A stretch of DNA of 64,000 bases from contig MKUE01000007.1 of the NCBI GenBank assembly GCA_001897675.1, positions 1 to 64,000 on the forward strand. Reading direction: 5' to 3'. Positions 19,364-27,906 of this stretch are shown here, one piece after another. The DNA is from Thiobacillus sp. 65-1059 (GTDB lineage: Bacteria; Pseudomonadota; Gammaproteobacteria; Burkholderiales; Thiobacillaceae). A program made the translations under genes and the position numbers. The notes beneath the pieces are model-generated. The model ran no database searches, was not told the DNA's origin, and saw nothing but the letters and a program-made list of their open reading frames with translations. Positions within the stretch are counted from its first letter, which is position 1. Every line of letters starts with the position of its first letter.

Positions 19364-19474
19364 GCCCCCGCGATGCGGGGGCTTCAAGTTACAAGTTACA
19401 AGGTTCAAGCGAAGCGCGCGGCTTCTTGCATGGCCGCGAACAACTTGTAACTTGCAACTTGCAACTTGTAACTT
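19364..19474. repeat. GC hairpin and heptamer fold-back element between fliE and cheV
   Basis: Just after fliE comes a hairpin GCCCCCGC-GAT-GCGGGGGC (about 19365-19383), a likely terminator. Then two AAGTTAC units and one AAGGTTC (19386-19406), about 35 unrelated bases, and a reverse-complement array (AACTTGTAACTTGCAACTTG and more) running into the cheV stop codon, whose TGA is the edge of the repeat. The arms can fold back on each other. It is the same family as at 7.77 and 29.6 kb. Confidence 0.8.
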
Positions 19475-20433
19475 CAATGCACTTTAGCCAGCGCGTGCCG
19501 CAGCGCGTCGGCCAGGTCTTCGGCGACGAACTTGGCCACGTAGGCGTCGGCGCCGACTTTCTTGACGTGCGCTTCGTTGGTCGAGCCGGTCAGCGAAGAG
19601 TGGATGACCACCGGGATGGCGCTGAAGCGCGGATCCTGCTTGATGTTGCGGGTCAGGGTAAAGCCGTCCATCTCGGGCATTTCCAGGTCGGTCAGCACCA
19701 GCGCGATCCGGTCGTGCACGGTCTTGCCCTCGTCCTGCGCCTTGGCGGAGATGGCCTGCAGCTGGTCCCAGGCCTCCTTGCCGGTCTTGCACATGAGGTA
19801 GGGCAGGCCCATCGCTTCCAGCCCCTGTTCGATCATGGTGCGCGCGATCACCGAATCGTCCGCCGCCAGGATGACGGTTCCGGGCTTGATGTCCACCATG
19901 GGGCCGATGCTGGCGGGATCGACAATCGGCTCGCTCGACGGCATGACCTGGCGCAGGATGGTCTCCACGTCCAGCACCTGCGCCAGACGGTCGCTGTTGT
20001 CGCCGTCCAGGCGGGCGAGGCTGGTGACCATCCCGCCGGCGGCATTGCCCTCGGCGGACAGCACCTGCCGCCAGTCGAGGCGCACGATGTCCTCCACCGA
20101 TTCGACGGCAAAGGCCTGGGTGCTGCGGGCATATTCGGTAATCAGCAGAATGTTCAGCCCGGATTTCGGGGTGCATCCCGTCACCGCCGGCAAATCGATG
20201 ACCGGAATGATCTGGCCGCGCAGGTCAACCACGCCCATCATGTGGGGATGCGATCCGGCCATGGCGGTAATGGTCGGCATCGGGATGATCTCGCGTATCT
20301 TGAACACGTTGATCCCGAACAGTTCGTTGCGATCGAGATTCGCATCGTCGCCCAGGCGGAACAGCAGCAGCTCCAGCTTGTTGGAACTGGTCAGGTTGGT
20401 TCTTTCGTCAATTTCCTGCTGGATCGTTTGCAT
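19474..20433 (-). CDS. cheV: Chemotaxis coupling protein/response regulator CheV
   Basis: CheV fuses a CheW-like receptor-kinase coupling domain (residues about 15-160, with FGINVFKIREII and GVVDLRGQIIPVIDL) to a receiver domain with phospho-acceptor Asp in ALVLTDLEMPEMDG. It links receptors to CheA and acts as a phosphate sink or adaptation factor. ATG 20431-20433 has GGAG upstream and gives 319 residues. It lies just after the PilZ gene on the same strand. Confidence 0.95.
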   Translation of the reverse strand: MQTIQQEIDERTNLTSSNKLELLLFRLGDDANLDRNELFGINVFKIREIIPMPTITAMAGSHPHMMGVVDLRGQIIPVIDLPAVTGCTPKSGLNILLITEYARSTQAFAVESVEDIVRLDWRQVLSAEGNAAGGMVTSLARLDGDNSDRLAQVLDVETILRQVMPSSEPIVDPASIGPMVDIKPGTVILAADDSVIARTMIEQGLEAMGLPYLMCKTGKEAWDQLQAISAKAQDEGKTVHDRIALVLTDLEMPEMDGFTLTRNIKQDPRFSAIPVVIHSSLTGSTNEAHVKKVGADAYVAKFVAEDLADALRHALAKVH

Positions 20434-20473
20434 GGCGGAGTCTCCTTGAATCATTCATGTGGGGGGTGGCGCG

Positions 20474-21241
20474 CTATAGGCTGTTTCGTCGCGCGCGCTC
20501 GATATCCATGACAAAGCGCTGCAGCCTGGCGGCCATGTCGTTGGGCAAATCCAGAAACCGGCAACCCAGGCGGGTCTGGGTGACGCCGTTCTGCAGGCGG
20601 ATCTGGGCGGCATTGCGGACTTCCAGCGAAGTGACGACGGTGACGGCTTCGGGCAGCAGCAGACGGCAGTCGGGCAGCGTTCTGCCGGTGTCGCAGCCGA
20701 GGCGCCCGCTGTTTTCGGCGATCGCCACGCCGCCGCAGCTGATGTCCACGATGCAGGTTGCGATCGGCTCCGCGGTCGCGTCCGACAGGGACGGCACGAT
20801 GCATTTGACCGGGGTGGCAATCGGCATGGGCACCCTGAAATGCTCCCTGCGCTGCAGGCGAACCAGCGATTGGGGAAGGGCGATACACAGGGCCGGCAGG
20901 TTTTCGTACACGCACGCGGCAACCGGGCCGCTGGAAAACGAGATGGAGACGCCGTCGAGCTGGGTGATGAACTCCGCGCCCGTGCCGGACATCAGCGCCT
21001 GGTTGAGCGCATCGCCGCGGGCGCTGTCCAGGATCAGCAGGTTGCGCGCCTCGTCGACCGCGAGCACCGACGTGACGACGATCTGCCGGCTGCCCGGCAG
21101 GTCGAGGTTGACCAGCAGCTTGCGCTTCTGGATCGCGCGCAGCAGGAAAAGAATCTCCGCCCGCGAATGGACGGCGTAAGGCGCCAGCGCCTTGTCGCGA
21201 TCCGCATGGGTAAGGTTGTGTTGCGGGACTGAAAAAGACAT
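20474..21241 (-). CDS. ycgR: YcgR-type flagellar brake protein (PilZ, c-di-GMP receptor)
   Basis: YcgR binds cyclic di-GMP and slows the flagellar motor. The 255-residue product has an N-terminal YcgR-like beta domain (about 15-115) and a C-terminal PilZ domain with the ligand motifs QRREHFR and DISCGGVAI, matching RxxxR and D/NxSxxG. It lies between cheV and the flagellar export genes. Two GGDEF proteins in this window could supply its ligand, but that link is inference. Confidence 0.88.
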   Translation of the reverse strand: MSFSVPQHNLTHADRDKALAPYAVHSRAEILFLLRAIQKRKLLVNLDLPGSRQIVVTSVLAVDEARNLLILDSARGDALNQALMSGTGAEFITQLDGVSISFSSGPVAACVYENLPALCIALPQSLVRLQRREHFRVPMPIATPVKCIVPSLSDATAEPIATCIVDISCGGVAIAENSGRLGCDTGRTLPDCRLLLPEAVTVVTSLEVRNAAQIRLQNGVTQTRLGCRFLDLPNDMAARLQRFVMDIERARRNSL

Positions 21242-21256
21242 TCGGCTTGGGCGTTG

Positions 21257-21544
21257 TTAGGGTTCGGCAAGTCCTGCTTGATCGGCGGCTTCCAGATGGT
21301 AGAGCCAGGCCAGCAGTTCGGCCACTGCGATATATAACTGCGGCGGGATGTGGCTGTCGAGGTCGATCTGCATCAGCAGGGCCAGCAATTCGCGCGATTC
21401 GTGGACGTACACGCCCGAGGCGCGGGCTTTCTCGATGATGCTGTCGGCCACCACGCCGCGCCCCTTGGCGACCACGCGGGGCGCAGCGTCGCCGTTGCGG
21501 TAGGCGAGTGCGGCGGCGGCGCGCCGCTCGTCAGGCGCCGGCAT
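21257..21544 (-). CDS. fhlB: FlhB C-terminal domain homologue (FhlB/FlhX-like)
   Basis: This 95-residue soluble protein resembles the cytoplasmic C-terminal half of the export switch protein FlhB (AALAYRNGDAAPRVVAKGRG, ARASGVYVHESRELLALLMQIDLDSHIPPQLY). It lacks the membrane domain and the autocleavage NPTH motif. Such stand-alone homologues can partly replace FlhB C-terminus function in export specificity. It overlaps the end of the FliK-like gene by 14 bases, indicating coupled expression. Confidence 0.85.
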   Translation of the reverse strand: MPAPDERRAAAALAYRNGDAAPRVVAKGRGVVADSIIEKARASGVYVHESRELLALLMQIDLDSHIPPQLYIAVAELLAWLYHLEAADQAGLAEP

Positions 21545-22535
21545 CGTGCTGCACCGTGAGGGCGTTGAGGGTACAGCCCGCCGCGTTCAAGCGCTCGATC
21601 AGCATGCCCTGGTGCTGCTGCAGCAGGGGCTCGATTTCGGGCTGCTCCGGCACCATCCTGATGCTGAATGCCTGCTGCGCATCGAGCCTGATATGCACGG
21701 TCACGGTGCCGAGTTGCGGCAGCGTCAGCCTGAGCCTGGATTCCCAGCCGGCATCGGCCGCGTCAGCCGACTGCTCCGGCGCGGGGTCCGTTTCCTGGCG
21801 CAGCTGCCATTCCAGCGTCTGCCCCGGCCACACCTCGCCGCGCCAGACGAATTGGGGCGACTCCAGCACCTGCAGCTGCTGCGACAGCAGGGCGTGCATC
21901 GGGTTGAGCGGCTTCTGCGCGGCCGCTTCGCCGCTGTCGGGCAGCGCCGGCGGGTTGCCGGCGGCACGCGCGGCGTCGGCCGCCGCCAGCCGGTTTTGCG
22001 GCTCCTGCAGCAGGCCGTCTAGGCTGTCCTGGCCCGCCGCCCAGCTGGCCAGGTGCGACTCGTAAAACAAGCCGCTGCGCACCAGCGCGGTACGCAGGGC
22101 GAGCGCCAGCTCGGCCGGCAGCGCGGGCGGCTGGTCGAGCAGGGGGCCGGGCGGGACGAGGGTGGGCAGGGTCGGGTGCTGCGGCAGGCGCTGCATCAGT
22201 TCGCTCAGCATGCGCGCGGTCTGGCTCAGTTGCGGCGCATCGCTGGCTGCGGTTTCGGGGGCTTCGAGCAGAAACACCGGTTGCGGCATGTGGCCGGCGA
22301 AGCGCAGGCGCAGGGTGTCGCCGGCGGCGGCCTGCTGGGGCAGGCGCATGGCGACGGTCTGGCCGTTGATTTCGACCAGCGAAATGCCTTTTGCCTGGCT
22401 CCTCACCAGGCCGGCGAGCGTCTGGCCGATTTTCAGGTGCTCGAACGCCGTGCGCGGCGCGGCCTGGTCGCGCTCGACCGCGTCCAGCACGGGCTGGACG
22501 GCCAGAATGCGGGACAGGGCCTGGGCCGGGTACAT
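21531..22535 (-). CDS. Second FliK-like flagellar hook-length family protein
   Basis: The 334-residue product has a low-complexity Gln/Ala/Pro/Leu-rich body and a C-terminal Flg_hook-type domain (SRLRLTLPQLGTVTVHIRLDAQQAFSIRMVPEQPEIEPLLQQH). The N-terminus (RILAVQPVLDAVERDQ) differs from FliK. Genes of this type paired with a short FlhB homologue are known in several proteobacteria. Role in hook length or export control is inferred. It lies immediately upstream of fhlB and downstream of fliT. Confidence 0.75.
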   Translation of the reverse strand: MYPAQALSRILAVQPVLDAVERDQAAPRTAFEHLKIGQTLAGLVRSQAKGISLVEINGQTVAMRLPQQAAAGDTLRLRFAGHMPQPVFLLEAPETAASDAPQLSQTARMLSELMQRLPQHPTLPTLVPPGPLLDQPPALPAELALALRTALVRSGLFYESHLASWAAGQDSLDGLLQEPQNRLAAADAARAAGNPPALPDSGEAAAQKPLNPMHALLSQQLQVLESPQFVWRGEVWPGQTLEWQLRQETDPAPEQSADAADAGWESRLRLTLPQLGTVTVHIRLDAQQAFSIRMVPEQPEIEPLLQQHQGMLIERLNAAGCTLNALTVQHDAGA

Positions 22536-22547
22536 GCGGGGCGGGCC

Positions 22548-22877
22548 TTACGCCCGCTGCGCTCCGTAAGCGTCGACGCTGCGCTGGCCGGTGCGCGCCA
22601 TGCTCAGGCGCTGCTGCAGCTCGTGCAGGCGCGGCTCGGTGAGCGCGCGGATCTTGGCGTCGTTCTGCAGGATGGTGCGGATGATCGCCACCTTGGCGCG
22701 CTGCTCGGTTTCGTTCAGCGGCACCGGCGCGGCCTGCATCAGGCTGCCGACGTAGCCCCGGCAGCGCTGCTCCAGCGCAGCCAGATGGTCCCATTCGCCC
22801 TGGCTGGCGGCGTCCAGCATGGTGCCGGTGAGTGCGGAGAGCGATTCGTAGGTGGTGAGCATTTCGTTGCTGGTCAT
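22548..22877 (-). CDS. fliT: Flagellar protein FliT (FliD chaperone)
   Basis: FliT is the cytoplasmic chaperone for the cap protein FliD and in enterics also binds the master regulator. The 109-residue product is helical (YESLSALTGTMLDAASQGEWDHLAALEQRC...RAKVAIIRTILQNDAKIRALTEP). The WDxLxxLE pattern is family-typical. It follows fliS after 13 bases. Confidence 0.85.
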   Translation of the reverse strand: MTSNEMLTTYESLSALTGTMLDAASQGEWDHLAALEQRCRGYVGSLMQAAPVPLNETEQRAKVAIIRTILQNDAKIRALTEPRLHELQQRLSMARTGQRSVDAYGAQRA

Positions 22878-22890
22878 GAGAGTCTCCAGA

Positions 22891-23343
22891 TCAGGCTGTG
22901 ATGGGCGGCATGGACGGACGGGGCGTACTGGCTACAGGAGCCGGGACGGGTGCAGGCGCGCCGATCTGGCGCCAGGCTTCGTGCAGTTCGCGCAGCAGCC
23001 CCAGTACTTCTTCCAGCGGCGCAGGCTGGTTGTTGATGTTGGCCAGCATCAGGCGCTGGTTCATATACTCGTACAGGCTGTCGAGTTGCTGCGCAATCTC
23101 GCCGCCCTGCTTAAGGTCGAGCGAAGCACGCAGGCCGTCGACAACGATGTGGCTCGCCTTGCTGATCGCAGCGCATTTCCTGGCGACATCGCCTTCGCTC
23201 AGATGCTTGATCGCCATCCGGATCGACAACTCAGCGCCTTCGTACAACATGACGATCAGCTGATGCGGGCTGGCCACGGTCACGCCGGTTTCCAGACCGA
23301 CGTTGGCGTAGGCGCGCGTGGCGCTTCTGGGGTTCGTGTACAC
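22891..23343 (-). CDS. fliS: Flagellin export chaperone FliS
   Basis: FliS binds the C-terminus of flagellin and keeps it unfolded for export. The product (150 residues from GTG 23341-23343, with AGGAG nearby upstream) starts VYTNPRSATRAYANVGLETG and contains SPHQLIVMLYEGAELSIRMA, both diagnostic. The longer frame upstream has no family resemblance. The C-terminal 20 residues form a Pro/Ala-rich tail. Confidence 0.94.
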   Translation of the reverse strand: MYTNPRSATRAYANVGLETGVTVASPHQLIVMLYEGAELSIRMAIKHLSEGDVARKCAAISKASHIVVDGLRASLDLKQGGEIAQQLDSLYEYMNQRLMLANINNQPAPLEEVLGLLRELHEAWRQIGAPAPVPAPVASTPRPSMPPITA

Positions 23344-23363
23344 GACTTTCTCCTCGCGAGTGT

Positions 23364-25361
23364 TTATTTCTGCTGGCTGCCCGGTAGATTGGCCAGCTGT
23401 TGCGTCAGGTAATTGCTGGTGTTGTTCATGCTCGCGAGCATGGAGTCGAGCGCAACGAACTGGGCACGATAGCGCTTCTCCATGTTGACGAGGCGCGCTT
23501 CGAATTCGGTGCGCCGCTTGCCGATGTCCTTGATGCTTCTGTCGATGCCGTCGGTGCGAGCGGAAATGATGCTGTCGCCGTCGAGAATCGAGCCTGCCCA
23601 CTTGTTGAGCGCCGCCGCGTAACCCTGGGAATAGTGCAGCGTGCCGCGGCTGCCAAGTATCCCGCCGTTGACCGCGACCGCCAGGCCCGTCGCATCGCCG
23701 CCGCTCGCGGTCAGGATCTGGCCGGAGCCGCTGGCCGTCGCGCCGCCGATCGTACCGCCCACGTCGACCCCGTCGCTCGGTGTGTCGCCATCGAGACCCA
23801 GCGTCAATTCGGCGGTCCCTCCGCTGACGAGCACCGTCGAGCCGGATCCGTACTTCACCGACGTGATGGCAAGCTTGCCGCCGCTTTCGGAAACCGCCAC
23901 CGCCACGCCAGCGCCGGACAACGCCGCGGCGCCGTTGATCTTGGCTTGCAACTCGGCCGCCAGCGCGCCTGCAGTCGTGTAGCTGCCAGGTGAAAGCGTG
24001 ACCGACGCGCTGATGCCGTTGATGCTGAGATCGAGCGTGTCGTTGTCGCCGGCGGCGATGACAACCGGAATGCCGATTGCCTTGCCGACGGTCTTGCCTT
24101 GGGTCGCAAGCTGCGTGACATCGAGGGCGTAGCTGCCCGGCCTGGTGCTGCCGCTGGCGCCGCTGAAACGCACCAGGCTGTCGCTGCTGCTGCCGACCGC
24201 CGCGAACAGTGATGCGATCTCGTCGAAGTGATTGCTCATCGCCGCGCCGAGCTTGCCCTGGTCCACCGCCAGGGTGCCGTCTTTCTGGAAGGAGACGCCG
24301 ATGCTCGCCAGTGTTTTCAGTTCGCCCGGCGCGCCCTCGACCGGCGTGCCGATCATCGCGCGCAGTTGCGTCTGCAGCGAGCGGACCGTGGCATCGCCTT
24401 GCAGGATCGCGCCTTTCTTGGCGGATGCATCGTAGGCCGAAACGTTCTTCAGCGTCCCAGACAGCTCGTTGTATGCTTTGACGAAGCTGTTGATCGAGGT
24501 CTTGATCGAGTTGGTATCGCGCGCGACCGTCAGGCTTGCAGGCGAACTGGTCTCCTTGTTCAGGTTCAGCGTCACGCCCTCGACCACGTCGGAAATTGTG
24601 TTCGAAGTCTTGGTGACGGCGACGCCGTTGATCTTGAGATTGGCGTTTTTCGCAGTTGCCGTTTCGGTAAGGTTCTGCGTGCCGGCTGGATTGTGCTCAA
24701 GCAGGCTATCGATCGCGGCGTCGCCGCTTACCGAAATCTTGAGGCTCTGGTCGATGCCGCTGTGGTCCGCCGCCAGTGCGAGGCGATAAGGCGAGCCGCT
24801 GCCGTCGTTGATGATGGTGGCGGTAACGCCCAATTTTGCGGCATTGATCGTGTCGCGCATGCCCTGCAGCGAATTGTTGCTGCTGTCGATGGTGATGCTC
24901 TTGGTGCCGCCGCCGTTCGAAACGAAGCTGGCGCCGCTATACACGCCATCGGCAAACGCGCCGCCACTGATGGTGCCGAAATCGAAGGTGACCGTGGTCG
25001 CCGTGCCGGCGCCGATCGCGGCGCTGCTGCTGGCCTGCCCGGCAGCAACGAGCTTTTGTGGCTGGGCAAGGCTGCTCACCTCGAGGGAATAAGTACCCGG
25101 CACCGCGGTGCTGGTGGCCGAGGCGGAAAACACCGCACTGTCCGACGCGGTCGCCGTCACCGACTGGAACTTGCTCGGCGTGTTCAGCGCCTGCAGCGCG
25201 GCCTGGAAACTGCTGACAGCGCCCTTGACGCTGCCGTAGGCCGAAAGCTTGGCCTGGTAGCCGGCTTCCTGGGCTGCCAGCTTGGTCAGCGGGCGGCGTT
25301 CCGCCGCCATCAGCTGACTGACGATGCTGTTGATATCGAGAACCGAACTTGTCGTCGCCAT
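23364..25361 (-). CDS. fliD: Flagellar filament cap protein FliD
   Basis: FliD caps the growing filament and helps flagellin fold. N-terminal coiled coil (SVLDINSIVSQLMAAERRPL) and C-terminal coiled coil (DGIDRSIKDIGKRRTEFEARL) match the family. At 665 residues it is well above the usual 450-480. The extra length is in the Gly/Ser/Thr/Ala-rich central domains (about residues 400-560), where repeated flagellin-hook-IN-like segments occur. It lies 20 bases upstream of fliS. Confidence 0.95.
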   Translation of the reverse strand: MATTSSVLDINSIVSQLMAAERRPLTKLAAQEAGYQAKLSAYGSVKGAVSSFQAALQALNTPSKFQSVTATASDSAVFSASATSTAVPGTYSLEVSSLAQPQKLVAAGQASSSAAIGAGTATTVTFDFGTISGGAFADGVYSGASFVSNGGGTKSITIDSSNNSLQGMRDTINAAKLGVTATIINDGSGSPYRLALAADHSGIDQSLKISVSGDAAIDSLLEHNPAGTQNLTETATAKNANLKINGVAVTKTSNTISDVVEGVTLNLNKETSSPASLTVARDTNSIKTSINSFVKAYNELSGTLKNVSAYDASAKKGAILQGDATVRSLQTQLRAMIGTPVEGAPGELKTLASIGVSFQKDGTLAVDQGKLGAAMSNHFDEIASLFAAVGSSSDSLVRFSGASGSTRPGSYALDVTQLATQGKTVGKAIGIPVVIAAGDNDTLDLSINGISASVTLSPGSYTTAGALAAELQAKINGAAALSGAGVAVAVSESGGKLAITSVKYGSGSTVLVSGGTAELTLGLDGDTPSDGVDVGGTIGGATASGSGQILTASGGDATGLAVAVNGGILGSRGTLHYSQGYAAALNKWAGSILDGDSIISARTDGIDRSIKDIGKRRTEFEARLVNMEKRYRAQFVALDSMLASMNNTSNYLTQQLANLPGSQQK

Positions 25362-25372
25362 GATCGCTGCCC

Positions 25373-25768
25373 TCAGGCCTTCTGTTTGATCAGCAGTCCC
25401 TGCTGAAAGCCGTCGATCGCCTTGGCGATCGACAAGGCTTCTTCGCTGGGAAACTGGCGAATCACGTCGCCGGTTTCCGAATCCACCAGCTTGACCACGG
25501 GATCCTGGGTTTCGCTATCGACGGTGAATTCGAGATTTTTGTTCGCTTGTTGAAGCGTCCTGTTGATGGCTTCCACCACATTTTTTAGTTGTGCGGCGGA
25601 GGGTTGCGTTTCGACAACCGGATTGACCGCGGTGTGCTGCAGCTCGGGTGCGGCAGCCGGCGGTGCCTGGACATTTGAGGCGGAAACAACGGAAACAGGC
25701 CCGCCGTCTCCGGCGAGCCTGGCAGGCGGCAAAGCCTGGTTCGGATTGTTTGCGTTCTGGATGAGCAT
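25373..25768 (-). CDS. flaG: Flagellar protein FlaG
   Basis: FlaG affects filament length. The 131-residue product has a disordered N-terminal half and the conserved C-terminal domain (LKNVVEAINRTLQQANKNLEF, TVDSETQDPVVKLVDSETGDVIRQFPSEEAL). It lies between fliC and fliD. A hairpin after fliC sits immediately upstream, so it is expressed either by read-through or from a short local promoter that I cannot identify. Confidence 0.93.
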   Translation of the reverse strand: MLIQNANNPNQALPPARLAGDGGPVSVVSASNVQAPPAAAPELQHTAVNPVVETQPSAAQLKNVVEAINRTLQQANKNLEFTVDSETQDPVVKLVDSETGDVIRQFPSEEALSIAKAIDGFQQGLLIKQKA

Positions 25769-25784
25769 TTCGCTTCTCCTGTCT

Positions 25785-25818
25785 CAAAACCCCGGCCGGG
25801 TTGCCCCGGCCGGGTTGC
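25785..25818 (-). terminator. Probable fliC terminator
   Basis: Read on the minus strand the sequence is CCCGGCCGGG-GCAA-CCCGGCCGGG followed by GTTTTG, a strong GC stem with a tetraloop and a short T-run five bases after the fliC stop. It would end the abundant flagellin message and partly isolate flaG-fliD-fliS-fliT. Confidence 0.75.
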
Positions 25819-25823
25819 TCTGC

Positions 25824-27653
25824 TTACCGCAGCAGCGACAACACCTGGTTCGGCAACTGGTTCGCTTGCGCCAGCATTGCCGTACCTGCCTGCTGCAGAA
25901 TCTGGCCGCGCGTCAGGTTGGCCGTTTCCGCCGCGAAGTCCGCGTCGACGATGCGGCTGCGTGCAGCGCTGAGGTTCTCCGAGGTCGTCTGCAGGTTCGA
26001 TACGGTCGAAGCGAAGCGGTTCTGCACCGCACCCAGCGTGGCGCGCTGGCTCGTGACCTGGCTCAGTGCGCCGTCGAGCACCGCAAGCGCGGCGTTGGAG
26101 CCGGCCACCGTGCTGATGTCGACCGTGTTCAACTTGGTCAGTGCGGCGGATACCGAGCTGAGGCCGCCGTAGGCGACGTCGGCGCCGCCGACCGTGAAGC
26201 TTTCGGGTGAGCTGAGCGTCAGCGTGCCGCGCGTAGTCATGCCGTCGCCGTCGGCAGCCGCCACGCCGCCGGCGGCCGCGCCAGCCGCGATGGCGGCGGC
26301 GTTGGTTGCGTTCTCGGTAATATTAAGCGTTCCGGTACCAAGTTTGCTGGAGGTGACCACCAGCGTGGTCGCGGTCGTCGCGCCCCCCTGGACGGCCGTG
26401 CGGCCCGCTGCGTATTCGGCATTGATCGCCGTTTTCAGGTTGGCGATCGCCACGGTTTCTGCGGCACCCGCCGCCAGCGTCACGGCAACGTTACCCGCAC
26501 CGACCACGCCGTCGCTGGTGAACTGATAGGTCCGTTCACCGATGGTGATGGTGTCGCCGCCGCCGTTCGCGGTCGTGATGCCGCCCGCGGCGTTGGCGTT
26601 GGCAACGCCAAAAGTCAGCGTCGAGGCTTCGTTGCCGCTCGCGTTGCCAGCGGCCGACACGTCCAGGCCGGTGGCGTTCTGGATTGCCTGAGCCCCGGCG
26701 GCATCGGCCGAGGCCGAAGTCAGCGCGATGTTGCGGCCGTCGGCGGTCGACAGCGTCAGCGCACCGGTCGTTGCGTCGGCAACGGCGCTGACCCCGGTCT
26801 GGTTGGACACGGCGTTGATCGCGGTGGCGGCATTGCGCCCCTGCGTCACCGCATTGGTATCGGAGGCGATCGCACCGACGGCGATGCCGTTGATCAGCAG
26901 GGCGCCGCTGGCGAGGCCCGAACGCGCGGTGGGTCCGGAACCGGTGACGTTGCTGCTCGCGGTGGCGGTCACACCGGTTTCGCCGGTTTTCGCGTTGATC
27001 GCAGTTGCCTTGGCGGTGGCGCTGTCCGCGGTCACGCCGGCGGCGCTGGTGCCTGCGGACACGCCGACTTCAACGCCGTTGATGGTGAAGCCCGCGCCGT
27101 CGAATGCGGTGCTAGTCACGGCGTTGCCGGTCGCCTGGTAGGCGCCGATCAGGTCGGTGGTGGCGCCGGAAACGGTCATGGAGATCGTCTGGTTGGCATT
27201 GGCGCCGACCTGGAACTGCGCGTTGCTGAAGGTGCCGTCGAGCAGTTTGAGGCCGTTGAACTCGGTGGTGGTGCCGACGCGCTGCACTTCCGCCAGCAGT
27301 TCCTGCACTTCGGCGTTAAGCGCCTTGCGGTCGGATGCGGAGTTGGTGGAGTTGGCCGACTGGACGGCCAGTTCGCGGATACGCTGCAGGTTGGCGCCGG
27401 TCTCGGCGAGGGCGCCTTCAGCGGTTTGCGCCAGCGAGATACCGTCGTTGGCGTTACGGGAAGCCTGGTTGAGGCCGCGGATCTGGGTGGTGAAACGATC
27501 GGAAATCGCCAGGCCGGCGGCGTCGTCCTTGGCGCTGTTGATGCGCAGGCCGGAGGACAGGCGCTGCAGGGAAGTGGCCAGCGACGACTGCGAGCTGTTG
27601 AGGTTGCGCTGCGCGTTGAGCGAGGCGATGTTGGTGTTGATCACTGCTGCCAT
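25824..27653 (-). CDS. fliC: Flagellin FliC
   Basis: Major filament subunit, 609 residues. The D0/D1 N-terminus ([40 protein letters not shown]) and C-terminus ([20 protein letters not shown]) are canonical. The centre is a long Ala/Thr/Gly-rich variable region with flagellin-hook-IN-like repeats, so this is a large flagellin with extended surface domains. Two sigma-28-like promoters precede it and a hairpin terminator follows. Confidence 0.97.
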   Translation of the reverse strand: MAAVINTNIASLNAQRNLNSSQSSLATSLQRLSSGLRINSAKDDAAGLAISDRFTTQIRGLNQASRNANDGISLAQTAEGALAETGANLQRIRELAVQSANSTNSASDRKALNAEVQELLAEVQRVGTTTEFNGLKLLDGTFSNAQFQVGANANQTISMTVSGATTDLIGAYQATGNAVTSTAFDGAGFTINGVEVGVSAGTSAAGVTADSATAKATAINAKTGETGVTATASSNVTGSGPTARSGLASGALLINGIAVGAIASDTNAVTQGRNAATAINAVSNQTGVSAVADATTGALTLSTADGRNIALTSASADAAGAQAIQNATGLDVSAAGNASGNEASTLTFGVANANAAGGITTANGGGDTITIGERTYQFTSDGVVGAGNVAVTLAAGAAETVAIANLKTAINAEYAAGRTAVQGGATTATTLVVTSSKLGTGTLNITENATNAAAIAAGAAAGGVAAADGDGMTTRGTLTLSSPESFTVGGADVAYGGLSSVSAALTKLNTVDISTVAGSNAALAVLDGALSQVTSQRATLGAVQNRFASTVSNLQTTSENLSAARSRIVDADFAAETANLTRGQILQQAGTAMLAQANQLPNQVLSLLR

Positions 27654-27765
27654 GATATTTCTCCTTATGTGGATCGATGATTCCGGCTTTTATGCCCTAA
27701 GGGGGTGCTCTGGTGCCGTCAACGTTGGTCTGCCCGCTGGGCTACATGAACCGCCGTTGTGAGAG

Positions 27766-27792
27766 GAATCGTCGGGCCACTAGGAAAGTTAA
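27766..27792 (-). promoter_or_regulatory. Sigma-28-like promoter A of fliC
   Basis: On the minus strand, TTAACTTT and GACGATTC are separated by exactly 11 bases, matching the flagellar sigma factor consensus TAAAGTTT-N11-GCCGATAA at 6 and 5 of 8 positions. The implied transcript start is near 27759, giving a leader of about 105 bases. The same two boxes recur 85 bases upstream. Confidence 0.65.
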
Positions 27793-27850
27793 GGCTTTGG
27801 AATCAAAAATATGCACGCGTTTCACGCCTCGTCCGCGGTGCGACAAAGAG

Positions 27851-27877
27851 GAATCGTCGGGGGTTGGAGAAAGTTAA
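27851..27877 (-). promoter_or_regulatory. Sigma-28-like promoter B of fliC (duplicate)
   Basis: The same TTAACTTT-N11-GACGATTC pair as promoter A, with flanking bases also conserved (GCCTTAACTTTC upstream and GACGATTCCTCT downstream). It lies 30 bases after the stop of the GGDEF gene. The implied start is near 27844, about 190 bases from fliC. The duplicated unit spans about 55 bases. Confidence 0.6.
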
Positions 27878-27906
27878 GGCTGCTGCTGCAAAAATTTGCA
27901 TGGTCT

